From NCBI RefSeq assembly GCF_013033355.1, contig NZ_WQDY01000004.1:1-64000 (forward strand): 64,000 bases of DNA, read 5' to 3'. Origin of the DNA: Ruegeria lacuscaerulensis. GTDB lineage: Bacteria; Pseudomonadota; Alphaproteobacteria; Rhodobacterales; Rhodobacteraceae. Under the pieces are notes generated by a model. That model had not been told where the DNA came from. It saw nothing but the letters and a program-made list of their open reading frames with translations, and searched no databases. This document shows positions 1-9,258 of the stretch, piece after piece (position 1 is the stretch's first letter; each line of letters starts with the position of its first letter). A program made the translations under genes and the position numbers.

Positions 1-56
1 GTCATCGCGACCCGGTTCTCACCGTCCAGTATTTCCTTTGGTGTGCCTAGCTTCAC
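1..56 (-). CDS. pntA: NAD(P) transhydrogenase subunit alpha, 5' end only
   Basis: Reading leftwards from a GTG at 56, the codons give VKLGTPKEILDGENRVAM before the window ends. This matches the N-terminus of PntA, the NAD(H)-binding subunit of the proton-pumping transhydrogenase ('xxGxPKE...E.RVAMTP'). A G-rich ribosome-binding site (AGGGGGA) sits 6-7 bases upstream of the GTG. Alanine dehydrogenases share the PKE opening but normally read RVGLTP rather than RVAMT, so PntA is preferred. Only 18 complete codons are visible, so the call rests on this short N-terminal match. Confidence 0.65.
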   Translation of the reverse strand, partial: MKLGTPKEILDGENRVAM

Positions 57-186
57 TGGCAGTCCCCCTAAGTTTCACTCGGTCCGAGCGGTTCATCGGA
101 TATGTTTGATAAGCACGCTGTGTAGCTGACGCAACATTATTTCGCAAGCGCAGCATCCGTGACGCTGTGTCATTGCCTTGGCCACT

Positions 187-636
187 CTAAATCCACCTGC
201 GGGTTTTGCGTTCGTAACGGGCGAAATCAGTGCGGAAACTCCGCCGCATTCGATCTTCTTCAGGCAGGATAAAGCGCTGCTCCAGCAACCAGACGAAGAT
301 CGGAATCAGGGCCAGCGACAGCACTGCATCGAAGCGCAGAACCAGACCGGCCAGAATCAACACGTCGCCCAGATAGATCGGATTTCGGCTGCGTGAATAG
401 ATGCCCGACTGCACCAAAGACGAGGGCGTTTCGTGCGGAATGACTGTTGTCTTGAAACGACGAAACTCGGCCACAGCCAGAACCGCCAGCAAGATGCCGC
501 CGCCGATCAAAATGCCGCTCAGCAAATCGGTCAGGCCGCTGTCCAGGGACAACCCCATCGGGAAATGGCGCGCCTGGAGCCAGGCAACACATGCAAACCC
601 GACAAGCCAGACAGGTGGTATATCGACCCAGCGCAT
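187..636 (-). CDS. Isoprenylcysteine carboxyl methyltransferase-like / phospholipid methyltransferase family membrane protein
   Basis: A 149-residue protein with three or four hydrophobic segments. The segment 'GIYSRSRNPIYLGD' in the middle is the signature of the ICMT/PEMT superfamily: a membrane-embedded SAM-binding core with the R-x-P-x-Y pattern. It is followed by a 'E..F...F..Y' type C-terminus (EEDRMRRSFRTDFARYERKTRRWI region). The ATG at 636 has a GGAGG site 7-8 bases upstream. The acceptor cannot be told from sequence, and bacterial members of this length mostly have unknown substrates. It shares its strand with the pntA start at the left edge, but the 130-bp gap gives no sign of a shared operon. 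Confidence 0.75.
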   Translation of the reverse strand: MRWVDIPPVWLVGFACVAWLQARHFPMGLSLDSGLTDLLSGILIGGGILLAVLAVAEFRRFKTTVIPHETPSSLVQSGIYSRSRNPIYLGDVLILAGLVLRFDAVLSLALIPIFVWLLEQRFILPEEDRMRRSFRTDFARYERKTRRWI

Positions 637-807
637 TGGCAGCCTCCGCAGCGGACGACATGCAACGGCACGTCGCTTCTGCGTGTCCTCGTACCGTTTT
701 AAGGCCGGATTCGCAAAAGCGCGGGATGTCGCATCAATGGACAGAGAATTCAGGATCGGTTACGCCATTGAAAAAGACGCATTCTTAACACAAGGCCACT
801 CCCTGCG

Positions 808-2001
808 ATGACCGATTTTGCCGCGACCAAAGCCCTTTTTGAGCTACCCGACGGAGTGATCTATCTGGACGGAAATTCTCTGGGCCCCCTGCCCCAAGCC
901 GCCGGGAAAACCGTGGCCCGCATGATAGAGGATGAGTGGGGTCAGATGCTGATCACTGGCTGGAACAAGGCCGGCTGGATGGGGTTGCCCACAGGTCTGG
1001 GCGATCGCATCGGGCGGCTGATCGGAGCGGAACCGGGCAGTGTCGTGACTGGCGACACGCTGTCGATCAAGGTGTATCAGGCCGTCGCCTCGGCGCTGGA
1101 GCTGTGCCCGGATCGCAGGGTAGTGTTGTCAGACAGCGGCAACTTTCCCTCGGATCTGTACATGGTTGACGGCCTTTTGCGCTCGCTTGGGTCGGATTAT
1201 GAGTTGCGCGTTGTCGCCCCCGAAGATGTCGCCGCACACATCACCGAGGACGTAGCGGTTTTGATGCTGACCGAGGTCGATTACCGCACCGGCCGGATGC
1301 ACGACATGAAGTCACTGACCGAACTGGCCCATGCAAAGGGTACCGTGACGGTCTGGGATCTGGCCCATTCCGCCGGCGCAATTCCGGTGAACCTGTCCGG
1401 TTGCAACGCCGATTTCGCGGTGGGCTGCACTTATAAATATCTCAATGGCGGCCCCGGTGCGCCCGCATTCATTTATGTCGCGCCCCGTTTGACGGATCGC
1501 GTACGCCCGGCCCTGTCGGGCTGGCTGGGGCACGAAGCCCCGTTCGCATTCGATCTGGACTACCGCCCCGGTAACGGGATCGAACGGATGCGCGTCGGCA
1601 CTCCTCCGATCATCCAAATGACGGCGCTGTCAGCGGCGATGGAAATCTGGGACATGGTCGATATGGCGGATGTGCGCGCGAAATCTATCGAATTGACCGA
1701 GCTGTTCATCACTCGGGTCGAGGCCACATGCCCCGACCTGACCTTGGCAAGCCCGCGTGATCCGGCCCAACGTGGCAGTCAGGTTTCCTTCCGGTTTGCC
1801 GAAGGCTATGCCGCCATGCAGGCCTTGATCGCACGCGGTGTGATCGGAGACTTCCGGGCCCCTGACATCATGAGGTTCGGGTTCACCCCGCTCTATATAG
1901 ACGCGCAGGACGTTGAGAACGCTGTCAAAATTCTTACCGACATAATGACGAACCGACTATGGGATACGCCAGAGTACAAAACGCGCCAGCGGGTTACGTA
2001 A
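808..2001 (+). CDS. kynU: Kynureninase
   Basis: A 397-residue PLP-dependent fold-type I enzyme, the usual length for bacterial kynureninase. It hydrolyses L-kynurenine to anthranilate and alanine (3-hydroxykynurenine to 3-hydroxyanthranilate). The N-terminus has 'IYLDGNSLGPLP', typical of the family. The PLP-binding lysine is Lys210 in 'CTYKYLNGGPGAPAF', preceded by the cofactor-contacting 'VWDLAHSAGA'. The ATG at 808 has only a modest AAGG site. The gene stands alone: no tryptophan 2,3-dioxygenase or kynurenine formamidase gene is in the window. Its 3' end overlaps the convergent TetR gene by 8 bp. Confidence 0.95.
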   Translation: MTDFAATKALFELPDGVIYLDGNSLGPLPQAAGKTVARMIEDEWGQMLITGWNKAGWMGLPTGLGDRIGRLIGAEPGSVVTGDTLSIKVYQAVASALELCPDRRVVLSDSGNFPSDLYMVDGLLRSLGSDYELRVVAPEDVAAHITEDVAVLMLTEVDYRTGRMHDMKSLTELAHAKGTVTVWDLAHSAGAIPVNLSGCNADFAVGCTYKYLNGGPGAPAFIYVAPRLTDRVRPALSGWLGHEAPFAFDLDYRPGNGIERMRVGTPPIIQMTALSAAMEIWDMVDMADVRAKSIELTELFITRVEATCPDLTLASPRDPAQRGSQVSFRFAEGYAAMQALIARGVIGDFRAPDIMRFGFTPLYIDAQDVENAVKILTDIMTNRLWDTPEYKTRQRVT

Positions 2002-2587
2002 CCTCGATTCCCGCTCCAATAACCGTGGCAAGATTAGAGTTTGAGCGGATAAATTCCTGATAATCGCTGGCCGAGGTTTTTATCCCGCGCAGCGCTGAGG
2101 CAATCATCTTGGCTGTTTCCCTTGGCCCATCGAACAAACGCACCCGCCCCTTTTCTGCCTCGCGCCGCAGCCAGTCAGCATAAAGCGCCATCAACTGCGC
2201 CTCACCCTGTGTCACGATATCGGCGGCAGTGGACACGCTGGCATCCAGCAGCTCTAGCCCGTGGGGCGAGGACATGATCTCGGCCATGCCATCCGTTTGC
2301 ACATGGATCGCATTTCCGATGATTTGTGAAACTGATCCCTCCATATTCAGCGCTTCGGCAACGGCGGCCGTTTTACGCTCGTAGTGCAAATGTGTCAGTT
2401 GGCGCAGGATGGCCTCTTTGTTTTGAAAATGCAGGTACAGGGCAGGTCGGGACATACCCGCGCCTTTGGCGATGTCATCCATTGACGTTTTTTTGAACCC
2501 ATAAGCCGAGAAGGCTTGAAGCGCCGAATCCAATATAGTCAGGCACTTATCATCCAAAACATAATTTTCCAGTGTAGCTTTTGACAT
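1994..2587 (-). CDS. TetR/AcrR family transcriptional regulator
   Basis: A 197-residue protein with an N-terminal helix-turn-helix at about residues 16-62 (ILDSALQAFSAYGFKKTSMD, then DIAKGAGMSRPALYLHFQNK), the standard TetR DNA-binding pattern. The C-terminal 130 residues are helical and poorly conserved, as expected for a ligand-binding and dimerisation domain. It is divergent from the molybdenum hydroxylase genes, and the 88-bp gap to their likely start holds an inverted repeat. The inference is that it represses itself and the iorAB-like pair. The ligand is unknown. Confidence 0.9.
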   Translation of the reverse strand: MSKATLENYVLDDKCLTILDSALQAFSAYGFKKTSMDDIAKGAGMSRPALYLHFQNKEAILRQLTHLHYERKTAAVAEALNMEGSVSQIIGNAIHVQTDGMAEIMSSPHGLELLDASVSTAADIVTQGEAQLMALYADWLRREAEKGRVRLFDGPRETAKMIASALRGIKTSASDYQEFIRSNSNLATVIGAGIEVT

Positions 2588-2600
2588 TTTTTACCCATTT

Positions 2601-2640
2601 TGTCAGTTGACCATCTGACATATTCAGCTAACCATGTCAG
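2601..2640. promoter_or_regulatory. Probable TetR operator between the regulator and the iorAB-like genes
   Basis: TGTCAG (2601-2606) and CTGACA (2615-2620) form an inverted repeat with an 8-base spacer. A third TGTCAG half-site lies at 2635-2640. The array sits between the divergent start codons at 2587 and 2676. It also covers the alternative upstream ATG at 2634, which argues for the later start of the 2Fe-2S subunit. Binding by the adjacent TetR protein is inferred from position and symmetry. Confidence 0.55.
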
Positions 2641-2675
2641 AAAGTAACGACAGCTACAAGGCAAGAGGAAGCGCA

Positions 2676-3140
2676 ATGGCGACCAATCTGAAGATCAACG
2701 GAACGTCACATCAGGTCGACCTGCCTGAAGACGTCCCTCTTTTGTGGGTCCTGCGAGATGAGCTTGGACTGACCGGCACAAAGTTCGGATGCGGCGTTGC
2801 AGCGTGCGGCGCGTGTACCGTTCACATTGACGGCGAGGCCGTTCGGTCCTGCCAAGTTGCGTTGTCAGATGTGTGGGGCGACATCACCACGATCGAAGGG
2901 CTTGGCACGCCAACTGCTATGGCCAAGATCCAGCAGGCATGGGTCGATCATCAGGTTGCGCAATGCGGCTATTGTCAGTCAGGTCAAATCATGCAGGCCG
3001 CGGCGCTGCTGGCCGAAAATCCAACGCCGACGGACGCCGATATTGATGACGCAATGCAAGGAAACCTTTGCCGTTGCGGCACTTACCCGCGCATCCGGGC
3101 TGCGATCCATGACGCGGCCTCCAAACTGAAGGAGGCATAA
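2676..3140 (+). CDS. (2Fe-2S)-binding subunit of a xanthine dehydrogenase-family / isoquinoline 1-oxidoreductase-type enzyme
   Basis: A 154-residue electron-transfer subunit with two [2Fe-2S] clusters. The plant-ferredoxin-type set is '[16 protein letters not shown]' plus a downstream Cys, and the C-terminal helical cluster set is '[13 protein letters not shown]' with '[11 protein letters not shown]'. The start at 2676 is preferred over the in-frame ATG at 2634 because AGAGGAAG precedes it and the earlier start falls inside the operator. It is followed after 3 bp by the molybdopterin subunit and presumably passes electrons from the Mo centre to an acceptor. There is no separate FAD subunit gene, as in IorAB-type two-subunit enzymes. 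Confidence 0.93.
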   Translation: MATNLKINGTSHQVDLPEDVPLLWVLRDELGLTGTKFGCGVAACGACTVHIDGEAVRSCQVALSDVWGDITTIEGLGTPTAMAKIQQAWVDHQVAQCGYCQSGQIMQAAALLAENPTPTDADIDDAMQGNLCRCGTYPRIRAAIHDAASKLKEA

Positions 3141-3143
3141 ACC

Positions 3144-5384
3144 ATGGCGTCTGTTGGAAAAATCCTCCGTCGTACGTTCCTTATCGGCTCGGCCGCCGTT
3201 GTCGGCGGTGTCGCCTTTGGCGCTTATTACGTCACGCGTCCGGCCGCGAACCCGCTGCGACCCGGCAAAGGAGAGACCGCCCTTAGCCCCTTTGTCCTGA
3301 TAGACCAGCAGGGAGTAACCCTGTTTGCTCCGCGTGCCGAGATGGGACAGGGCGTTATGACCACGTGGGCCGCACTCATTGCCGAAGAGCTTGATGTTGA
3401 GATCGACGACATCCGCGTGTTGCACGGCCCCGCGGCTGCTGCCTATTACAACTCGGCACTCATGGCCGAGGGGCTGCCAAATAAGGGCTATGACGCCAGC
3501 GAGTTCCAGCACAACCTGGGCGAGGCCCTTGGCGTGCTTGGCAAACCGCTGAGCCTTCAAGTCACAGGTGGCTCGACCTCTATGAAAGACGGGTTCGAGC
3601 GGATGCGTGAAGCCGGTGCCACCGCGCGTGAGACGCTTAAGCAGGTCGCCGCTGATCGGCTGGGCGTGGATCGGGCACAATTGAAAACCGAACGCGGCGC
3701 AGTGATCGCGCCGGATGGCACGCGCATTTCTTATCACGAGCTCGCCGAAGCCGCTGGTCAAATCGAACCGCCCAACGTTGCATTGCGCGACCCATCGACC
3801 TGGCGCCTATTGGGTCAGAACCTTCCCCGCGTCGACGTGGTAGGGAAATCCACCGGTACAGCTGAGTTCGGCATCGACGTGCGACCCGAGGGTTTGAAAT
3901 TCGCTTCCGTTCGAATGAACCCGAGGCTGGGCGGCACAATGAAGGGATATGACTCCAGTTCAGCCGAATCCATGCCCGGCGTCGAAAAGATCGTCAATCT
4001 GGGCAACGGTGTCGCGGTGGTCGCAAGCAACACCTGGCTTGCCATACAGGCGGTCGAAGCCATCGACATCGACTGGGGTGACGCCCACTACCCCCCCGAA
4101 ACCGACAGCCTGTTTGCCAAGATTGCCGAAGCGTTTGACGACGCGCCAAACTCGACCATGCGCGATGATGGCGATGTGGACGTTATGCCCGACGGCGCGA
4201 CAGAAATCTCGGCGGAATACAAAGTGCCGTATCTGGCCCACGCCACAATGGAGCCGATGAACGCCACGGCCCTGTTCACTGGCACCAAGCTAGACCTGTG
4301 GTGTGGCAACCAGGCACCGACATTAATCCAGATCCGCGCCGCGAATACGGCCAATCTGGATACCGAGGCGGTCGATATTCATACCACCTATCTAGGGGGC
4401 GGTTTCGGTCGCCGTGGTGAACTGGACTTTGCAGAAATCGCCACCAAAGTTGCGATGGCGGTACCCAATGTTCCGGTTCAGACGACCTGGAGCCGGGAAG
4501 AGGATATGCGTCACGACTACTACCGCCCCGGTGCAATCGCCCGGATGCGCGGAGCGGTCAAGGATGGCACTGCCGTTCTGATCGACGGTAAGGTGGCGTC
4601 GCAATCCAGCACGCAGCAAGCAGTTGAACGCTATACTGGCCTGCCGGGCGGCGGCCCCGACAAGGTTCTTGTCGAGGGGTTGTTCAACCAGCCCTACGCA
4701 GTACCGAACTACCGCATCAGCGGCCACATCGCCGATCTGGCCGTGCCAGTAGGCTTCTGGCGCTCGGTCGGCAACAGCCATAACGGGTTCTTCCACGAAA
4801 CTTTCATGGACGAAATGGCCCATGCCGCAGGTCGTGACCCGCTGGAGTTCCGGCTGGAGCTGGCCAAGGCCGAATTCGCCCCAGCTGCAGGTGTTCTGCA
4901 AGCCGTGAAAGAGATGTCCGGCTGGACCGGAGAAACCCCAGACGGTGTTGGACGGGGCGTCGCCATGACCTACAGCTTTGGCACGCCGGTTGCTCAGGTC
5001 ATCGAAGTGGTCGACGAGGACGGCACCATTCGCATCGCTAAAGCGTGGATCGCCTGCGACGTGGGCATCGCTTTGGATCCGGGCACGGTCGAGGCGCAGA
5101 TGTTCGGTGGAATGATGTACGGCTTGTCGGCCGCCGTTATGGGGGAAATCACGTTTGCGGACGGAGAAGTAGAGCAATTCAACTTCCCCGACTATGACGC
5201 ACTGCGCATGCACAACGCTCCGGTGACTGAGGTGCGCATCCTCGAAACCAACCCGCGCCTGGGAGGCGTGGGTGAGCCTGGCACACCTCCGTCGATGCCT
5301 GCACTTGGAAACGCGTTGTTCGACCTCACGGGCGAGCGCGCACGCACCCTGCCACTGATCAATCAGTTCGATTTGCTGGTTTGA
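3144..5384 (+). CDS. Molybdopterin-binding subunit of IorB / xanthine dehydrogenase family, probably periplasmic
   Basis: A 746-residue large subunit. The N-terminus 'LRRTFLIGSAAVVGGVAFG' is a twin-arginine-like signal or anchor, common in IorB-type subunits. The Mo-cofactor motifs are present: 'TYLGGGFGRRGELDFA', 'TTWSREEDMRHDYYRPGA', and the C-terminal 'GGVGEPGTPPSMPALGNALF' with the active-site glutamate. A strong AAGGAGG site lies 7 bases before the ATG. Relatives oxidise isoquinolines, aldehydes or other N-heterocycles. The true substrate cannot be read from sequence, and the TetR neighbour suggests induction by a xenobiotic or aromatic compound. Confidence 0.92.
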   Translation: MASVGKILRRTFLIGSAAVVGGVAFGAYYVTRPAANPLRPGKGETALSPFVLIDQQGVTLFAPRAEMGQGVMTTWAALIAEELDVEIDDIRVLHGPAAAAYYNSALMAEGLPNKGYDASEFQHNLGEALGVLGKPLSLQVTGGSTSMKDGFERMREAGATARETLKQVAADRLGVDRAQLKTERGAVIAPDGTRISYHELAEAAGQIEPPNVALRDPSTWRLLGQNLPRVDVVGKSTGTAEFGIDVRPEGLKFASVRMNPRLGGTMKGYDSSSAESMPGVEKIVNLGNGVAVVASNTWLAIQAVEAIDIDWGDAHYPPETDSLFAKIAEAFDDAPNSTMRDDGDVDVMPDGATEISAEYKVPYLAHATMEPMNATALFTGTKLDLWCGNQAPTLIQIRAANTANLDTEAVDIHTTYLGGGFGRRGELDFAEIATKVAMAVPNVPVQTTWSREEDMRHDYYRPGAIARMRGAVKDGTAVLIDGKVASQSSTQQAVERYTGLPGGGPDKVLVEGLFNQPYAVPNYRISGHIADLAVPVGFWRSVGNSHNGFFHETFMDEMAHAAGRDPLEFRLELAKAEFAPAAGVLQAVKEMSGWTGETPDGVGRGVAMTYSFGTPVAQVIEVVDEDGTIRIAKAWIACDVGIALDPGTVEAQMFGGMMYGLSAAVMGEITFADGEVEQFNFPDYDALRMHNAPVTEVRILETNPRLGGVGEPGTPPSMPALGNALFDLTGERARTLPLINQFDLLV

Positions 5385-5390
5385 TCGCGA

Positions 5391-5426
5391 TGCGCCGGTC
5401 TGGTTCTTCTCTCCTGGACCGGCGCA
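5391..5426. terminator. Hairpin between convergent genes, likely bidirectional terminator
   Basis: TGCGCCGGTC (5391-5400) pairs perfectly with GACCGGCGCA (5417-5426) across a 16-base loop. It lies just after the stop of the molybdopterin subunit gene and just before the 3' end of the convergent amidotransferase gene. There is no long T run on either side, so the terminator role is inferred mainly from position and stem strength. Confidence 0.5.
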
Positions 5427-5432
5427 CGCCTT

Positions 5433-6212
5433 CTATGCCGATTGCTGCAGTGTCGCGGCCTTAGAGCCAGCAGACCATGCATGAACAGCTTCTCCGAACG
5501 CTTTGAACAGCGGGCGCGAGACCGGATCGTTCTCGGCATCCCATTCCGGGTGCCATTGCACCGAAAGCGTAAAACCCGGGGCGTCCTTTATATAGATCGC
5601 TTCTGGCGTTCCATCCGGCGCGTGGCCATCTACCACAACCCGATGCCCGACCGTCTTGATCCCCTGCCCGTGCAGAGTATTCGTCATGACTTCGGTCGCA
5701 TCCATCAAACGGTGAAATACGCCGCCTTCGGACAGTGTCACGATATGGCGCAGCGCAAACTTTTCTTCCAACGTCCCATCCGGTGGCATGCGATGGTTCA
5801 TCCGCCCCGGAAGATCGCGAATTTCGGGATAAAGTGTTCCCCCCATCGCCACGTTGACCTCTTGAAACCCGCGGCAAATGCCAAAGAACGGCTGGCCCCT
5901 TTCGACACAGGCCCGCACCAACGGCAGTGCGATCGCATCCCGCGCCCGATCAAAATCGCCATGCGCATCGGTTGCGGACTCACCATATTCCTCGGGGTGC
6001 ACATTAGGGCGCGCGCCGGTCAGCAAAAAGCCGTCACAGACGTCCAGCAATTCTTCCACTGAAACGTAGCGGGGATCAGCCGGAATTAGCATCGGCAAAC
6101 AGCCTGACACGTTCGCAACCGCGTCCGAATTCATGGTCCCACCGGCATGGGTCGGGTATTGATCATCCAACAAGTATGAGTTGCCGATAATACCCACAAT
6201 AGGTCGAGGCAT
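5433..6212 (-). CDS. puuD: Gamma-glutamyl-gamma-aminobutyrate hydrolase family protein (class I glutamine amidotransferase-like)
   Basis: A 259-residue PuuD-type peptidase C26. The nucleophile is Cys113 in 'FFGICRGFQEVNV', and the His-Glu pair is H221/E223 in 'SVQWHPEWD'. Family members release GABA from gamma-glutamyl-GABA in putrescine degradation, but the family is broad and no other puu gene is nearby, so the exact substrate is uncertain. The protein opens with 'PIVGIIGNSYLLDDQYP', typical of the family. It shares its strand with the glcG-like and glcB genes, but a 198-bp gap separates them. Confidence 0.85.
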   Translation of the reverse strand: MPRPIVGIIGNSYLLDDQYPTHAGGTMNSDAVANVSGCLPMLIPADPRYVSVEELLDVCDGFLLTGARPNVHPEEYGESATDAHGDFDRARDAIALPLVRACVERGQPFFGICRGFQEVNVAMGGTLYPEIRDLPGRMNHRMPPDGTLEEKFALRHIVTLSEGGVFHRLMDATEVMTNTLHGQGIKTVGHRVVVDGHAPDGTPEAIYIKDAPGFTLSVQWHPEWDAENDPVSRPLFKAFGEAVHAWSAGSKAATLQQSA

Positions 6213-6410
6213 TCTTCTTTCCCGGTTGTTTTTGCGTTTCGGGAAAGCTAGCCGCCGTCACAGCAGCGCGCAATAGCACAGCCCCTGTGTGGCAGCGCAG
6301 GCCCTTGTTCACTTATGCACAAGTGGAACAAGAAACAGTCAAATGACCATTTGTGAGGCATTCCACGAACACCGAAAGTCGAAGGGCCCGGGGGCTCTTC
6401 GACAGGTTCA

Positions 6411-6836
6411 TCAAATCTCGCCGATCAGGCTGGCAGCTTCGATCCCCGCCATCGCCGCGATCGCGTCATTGTCCGAGGTGTCGCCGGTCACGCCAACAGC
6501 GCCGATCACGGCCCCTTTCTTGTCGCGCAACAATACGCCGCCCGGCACAGGCACAACCTGCCCGCCGTATACACCGTTCACAGCGGCCATGAAGTACGCC
6601 TGCGCCTCGGCCCGGGCCATCTGCGCGGTGCCTGCCATACCCAGCATGACCGCCCCATAGGCTTTTCCCTGCGCAATCGCAAAACGACCGGGCGCGGCAC
6701 CGTCTTCGCGCTCAAAGGCGATCACATGACCACCGGCGTCCAGAACAACAACTGACAGAGGTTTCAGCTCCAATTCGCGGCCCTTTTCCAAAGCCTTGCG
6801 CACAATCGTGCGCGCCTTACGCAATGTAACAGCCAT
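6411..6836 (-). CDS. glcG: GlcG/HbpS family heme-binding-like protein
   Basis: A 141-residue single-domain protein of the DUF336 (GlcG/HbpS) family. It has the typical 'LSVVVLDAGGHVIAFEREDGAAP' start of the core and the glycine-rich C-terminal half 'VPVPGGVLLRDKKGAVIGAVGVTG'. In many bacteria glcG accompanies malate synthase G in glycolate-utilisation operons, and here glcB is the next gene upstream, 81 bp away on the same strand. Biochemical function is not settled: HbpS relatives bind heme, while GlcG itself has no assigned activity. Confidence 0.88.
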   Translation of the reverse strand: MAVTLRKARTIVRKALEKGRELELKPLSVVVLDAGGHVIAFEREDGAAPGRFAIAQGKAYGAVMLGMAGTAQMARAEAQAYFMAAVNGVYGGQVVPVPGGVLLRDKKGAVIGAVGVTGDTSDNDAIAAMAGIEAASLIGEI

Positions 6837-6917
6837 GCCTGATCCCTTTCATCTGGCCAAAAATATCCTCGGGGGAGCGGGAGGGGCAGACAGCCCCCTC
6901 GTTCCAACCCCATTCAT

Positions 6918-9053
6918 TCACCCCAGGCTAGCCTTCAGCTCCAAGCGGCGCGTGTGCAGAACCGGCTCGGTGTAACCCGAAGGCTGAACCCTGCCTTTGA
7001 AAACCAGATCGCAGGCCGCTTGGAACGCCACACCATCAAAGCCGGGGGCCATCGGGCGATAGCTTGGGTCGCCTTCGTTCTGGCGATCCACCACGGCGGC
7101 CATCTTCTGCATCGCCGCCATCACCTGTTCTTCGCTCACCACGTCATGGAGCAGCCAGTTTGCCAGCGCCTGCGACGAAATCCGGCAGGTTGCGCGGTCT
7201 TCCATCAGACCGATATCGTTCAAATCCGGCACTTTCGAACAGCCCACACCCTGATCAATCCAGCGCACAACATAGCCCAGAATGCCCTGCGCGTTGTTCT
7301 CGATCTCGCGGGTGATCTCGTCCTCGCTCAGGTTGCGGCCACCCAGCTGCGGCACGGTCAGCAGGTCGTCCAGCGTTCCGCGCGCGCCGCCTGCGGCCAG
7401 TTCGTCCTGACGGGCCAAAACGTCGACCTTGTGGTAATGCGTGGCGTGCAGAGTTGCAGCGGTCGGCGACGGCACCCACGCGCAAGTCGCGCCAGATTTC
7501 GGGTGGCCGATCTTCTGATCCAGCATATCGCCCATCCGGTCGGGCATCGCCCACATGCCTTTGCCAATCTGCGCCTTGCCTTTCAGACCACAGGCTAGAC
7601 CGATATCGACATTGCGATCCTCATACGATGTAATCCAAGGCGTCACTTTCATGTCCCCCTTGGGCAGCATCGGACCTGCTTCGATAGAGGTATGGATCTC
7701 ATCCCCGGTCCGATCAAGGAAACCGGTGTTGATAAAGGCCACGCGAGATTTCGCGGCGCGGATGCATTCTTTCAGGTTGGATGAGGTGCGGCGCTCTTCA
7801 TCCATGATGCCCAGCTTAACGGTGTTGCGCGGCAGGCCAAGGATGTCTTCGACCATATCGAAAATCTCGACCGCGAAAGCGACTTCGGCTGGCCCGTGCA
7901 TCTTGGGCTTGACCACATAAACCGAGCCTTTGACCGAATTCCCACCTTCACGCTGCAGGTCATGCATCGCAATCAGCGTGGTGCAGAGCGCATCCATCAG
8001 GCCCTCACCGATCTCATTGCCTTCACCATCCAGAACGGCGGGGTTGGTCATCAGGTGGCCCACGTTGCGGATCAGCATCAGCGAGCGGCCTTTCAGCACA
8101 TCCTGTTCGCCGCCTGCGGTGGTATAGGTCAGATCGTCAGCCAGTTTCCGGGTGAAGGTGGTGCCGCCCTTGGTCACTTCTTCGGCCAGATCGCCTTTCA
8201 TCAGGCCCAGCCAATTGCTATAGGCCACGACCTTATCTTCACCATCCACACAGGCCACCGAGTCCTCGCAGTCCATGATCGTGGACAGCGCCGATTCCAG
8301 ATGAACATCAGCAATCCCAGCCGGGTCGGCAGCACCAATGTTGCTAGAGGCATCGACAACGATTTTCACATGCAGCCCGTTATTCTTCAGCAGAACAAAA
8401 TCAGGCTTCTCAGCCTTACCGCCAAAGCCAACAAATGCCGCAGCGTCGGCAAGCGCAGGTACCAGCGCACCGCCTTCGACCCGCAGATCGGACACATCGG
8501 CCCACGAGCCTGCAGCCAGCGGTACAGCATCGTCCAGAAAACCTTTGGCCCATGCAATCACACGGGCACCACGCGCCTCGTCGTACCCTCCGGCGGCGGG
8601 TAGATCGCCCATCGCGTCCGTGCCATACAGCGCATCGTACAAGCTGCCCCAACGTGCGTTGGCGGCGTTCAGTGCAAAACGGGCATTGGTGATCGGCACA
8701 ACCAGCTGCGGGCCGGGTGTCGAGGCGATCTCGGGATCGACATTGGCAGTTTCGATTTGAAAGTCGTCACCCTCTTCGACCAGATAGCCGATCTCGCGCA
8801 GGAATGCCTGATAGGCGCTGGCGTCGTGGTCCTGTCCTTTGCGGTCCAGATGCCATGCGTCCAGCTGGCTTTGCATCTTTTCACGCTTGGCAAGAAAGTT
8901 GCGGTTTTTTGGGCCCAGCTCGGACACCATCCGCGACAGACCATCCCAGAACGCATCGGCCGTAACACCGGTGCCAGGCAGCGCCTTGTCTTCGATGAAC
9001 TCGGCCAGAACCGTATCAACTTGAAGCCCGCTGCGTGTCTGTCTGCTGGTCAT
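6918..9053 (-). CDS. glcB: Malate synthase G
   Basis: A 711-residue single-chain malate synthase of the G isoform (about 720 residues), which condenses glyoxylate with acetyl-CoA to malate. Recognisable stretches include '[11 protein letters not shown]', '[15 protein letters not shown]', '[11 protein letters not shown]', '[10 protein letters not shown]', '[17 protein letters not shown]' and '[17 protein letters not shown]'. The start at 9053 is chosen over an in-frame start at 9098 because GGGAGGAAC lies directly upstream. It is probably co-transcribed with the GlcG-like gene. No isocitrate lyase gene is in the window, so the glyoxylate source is not shown here. Confidence 0.96.
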   Translation of the reverse strand: MTSRQTRSGLQVDTVLAEFIEDKALPGTGVTADAFWDGLSRMVSELGPKNRNFLAKREKMQSQLDAWHLDRKGQDHDASAYQAFLREIGYLVEEGDDFQIETANVDPEIASTPGPQLVVPITNARFALNAANARWGSLYDALYGTDAMGDLPAAGGYDEARGARVIAWAKGFLDDAVPLAAGSWADVSDLRVEGGALVPALADAAAFVGFGGKAEKPDFVLLKNNGLHVKIVVDASSNIGAADPAGIADVHLESALSTIMDCEDSVACVDGEDKVVAYSNWLGLMKGDLAEEVTKGGTTFTRKLADDLTYTTAGGEQDVLKGRSLMLIRNVGHLMTNPAVLDGEGNEIGEGLMDALCTTLIAMHDLQREGGNSVKGSVYVVKPKMHGPAEVAFAVEIFDMVEDILGLPRNTVKLGIMDEERRTSSNLKECIRAAKSRVAFINTGFLDRTGDEIHTSIEAGPMLPKGDMKVTPWITSYEDRNVDIGLACGLKGKAQIGKGMWAMPDRMGDMLDQKIGHPKSGATCAWVPSPTAATLHATHYHKVDVLARQDELAAGGARGTLDDLLTVPQLGGRNLSEDEITREIENNAQGILGYVVRWIDQGVGCSKVPDLNDIGLMEDRATCRISSQALANWLLHDVVSEEQVMAAMQKMAAVVDRQNEGDPSYRPMAPGFDGVAFQAACDLVFKGRVQPSGYTEPVLHTRRLELKASLG

Positions 9054-9258
9054 AGTGTTCCTCCCGCCTTTTTGTGCACCACTGTGTGCAGCCAGCATTT
9101 AGAGTGAAAGTTTCCGATAGGCAACGTGCCGCAACAATTTCGGTAAAAAAAACTTACCAAAATTACGTGACCAGCTTTTGGTTGGGCTCCGACACCGCTT
9201 GCAGCCCATTGCCACAGACCATAACGTCGCCTCAAACTCCAACCGATGCGAGGCCCAG

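Noticed and set aside
6379..6398. Hairpin after the GlcG-like gene as a terminator
   Set aside because: The stem contains a mismatch and no T tail follows on the minus strand, so support is too weak.
9178..9258. Upstream extension of pepN to a TTG at 9178
   Set aside because: The extra 27 residues match nothing in PepN, and a ribosome-binding site precedes the ATG at 9259.
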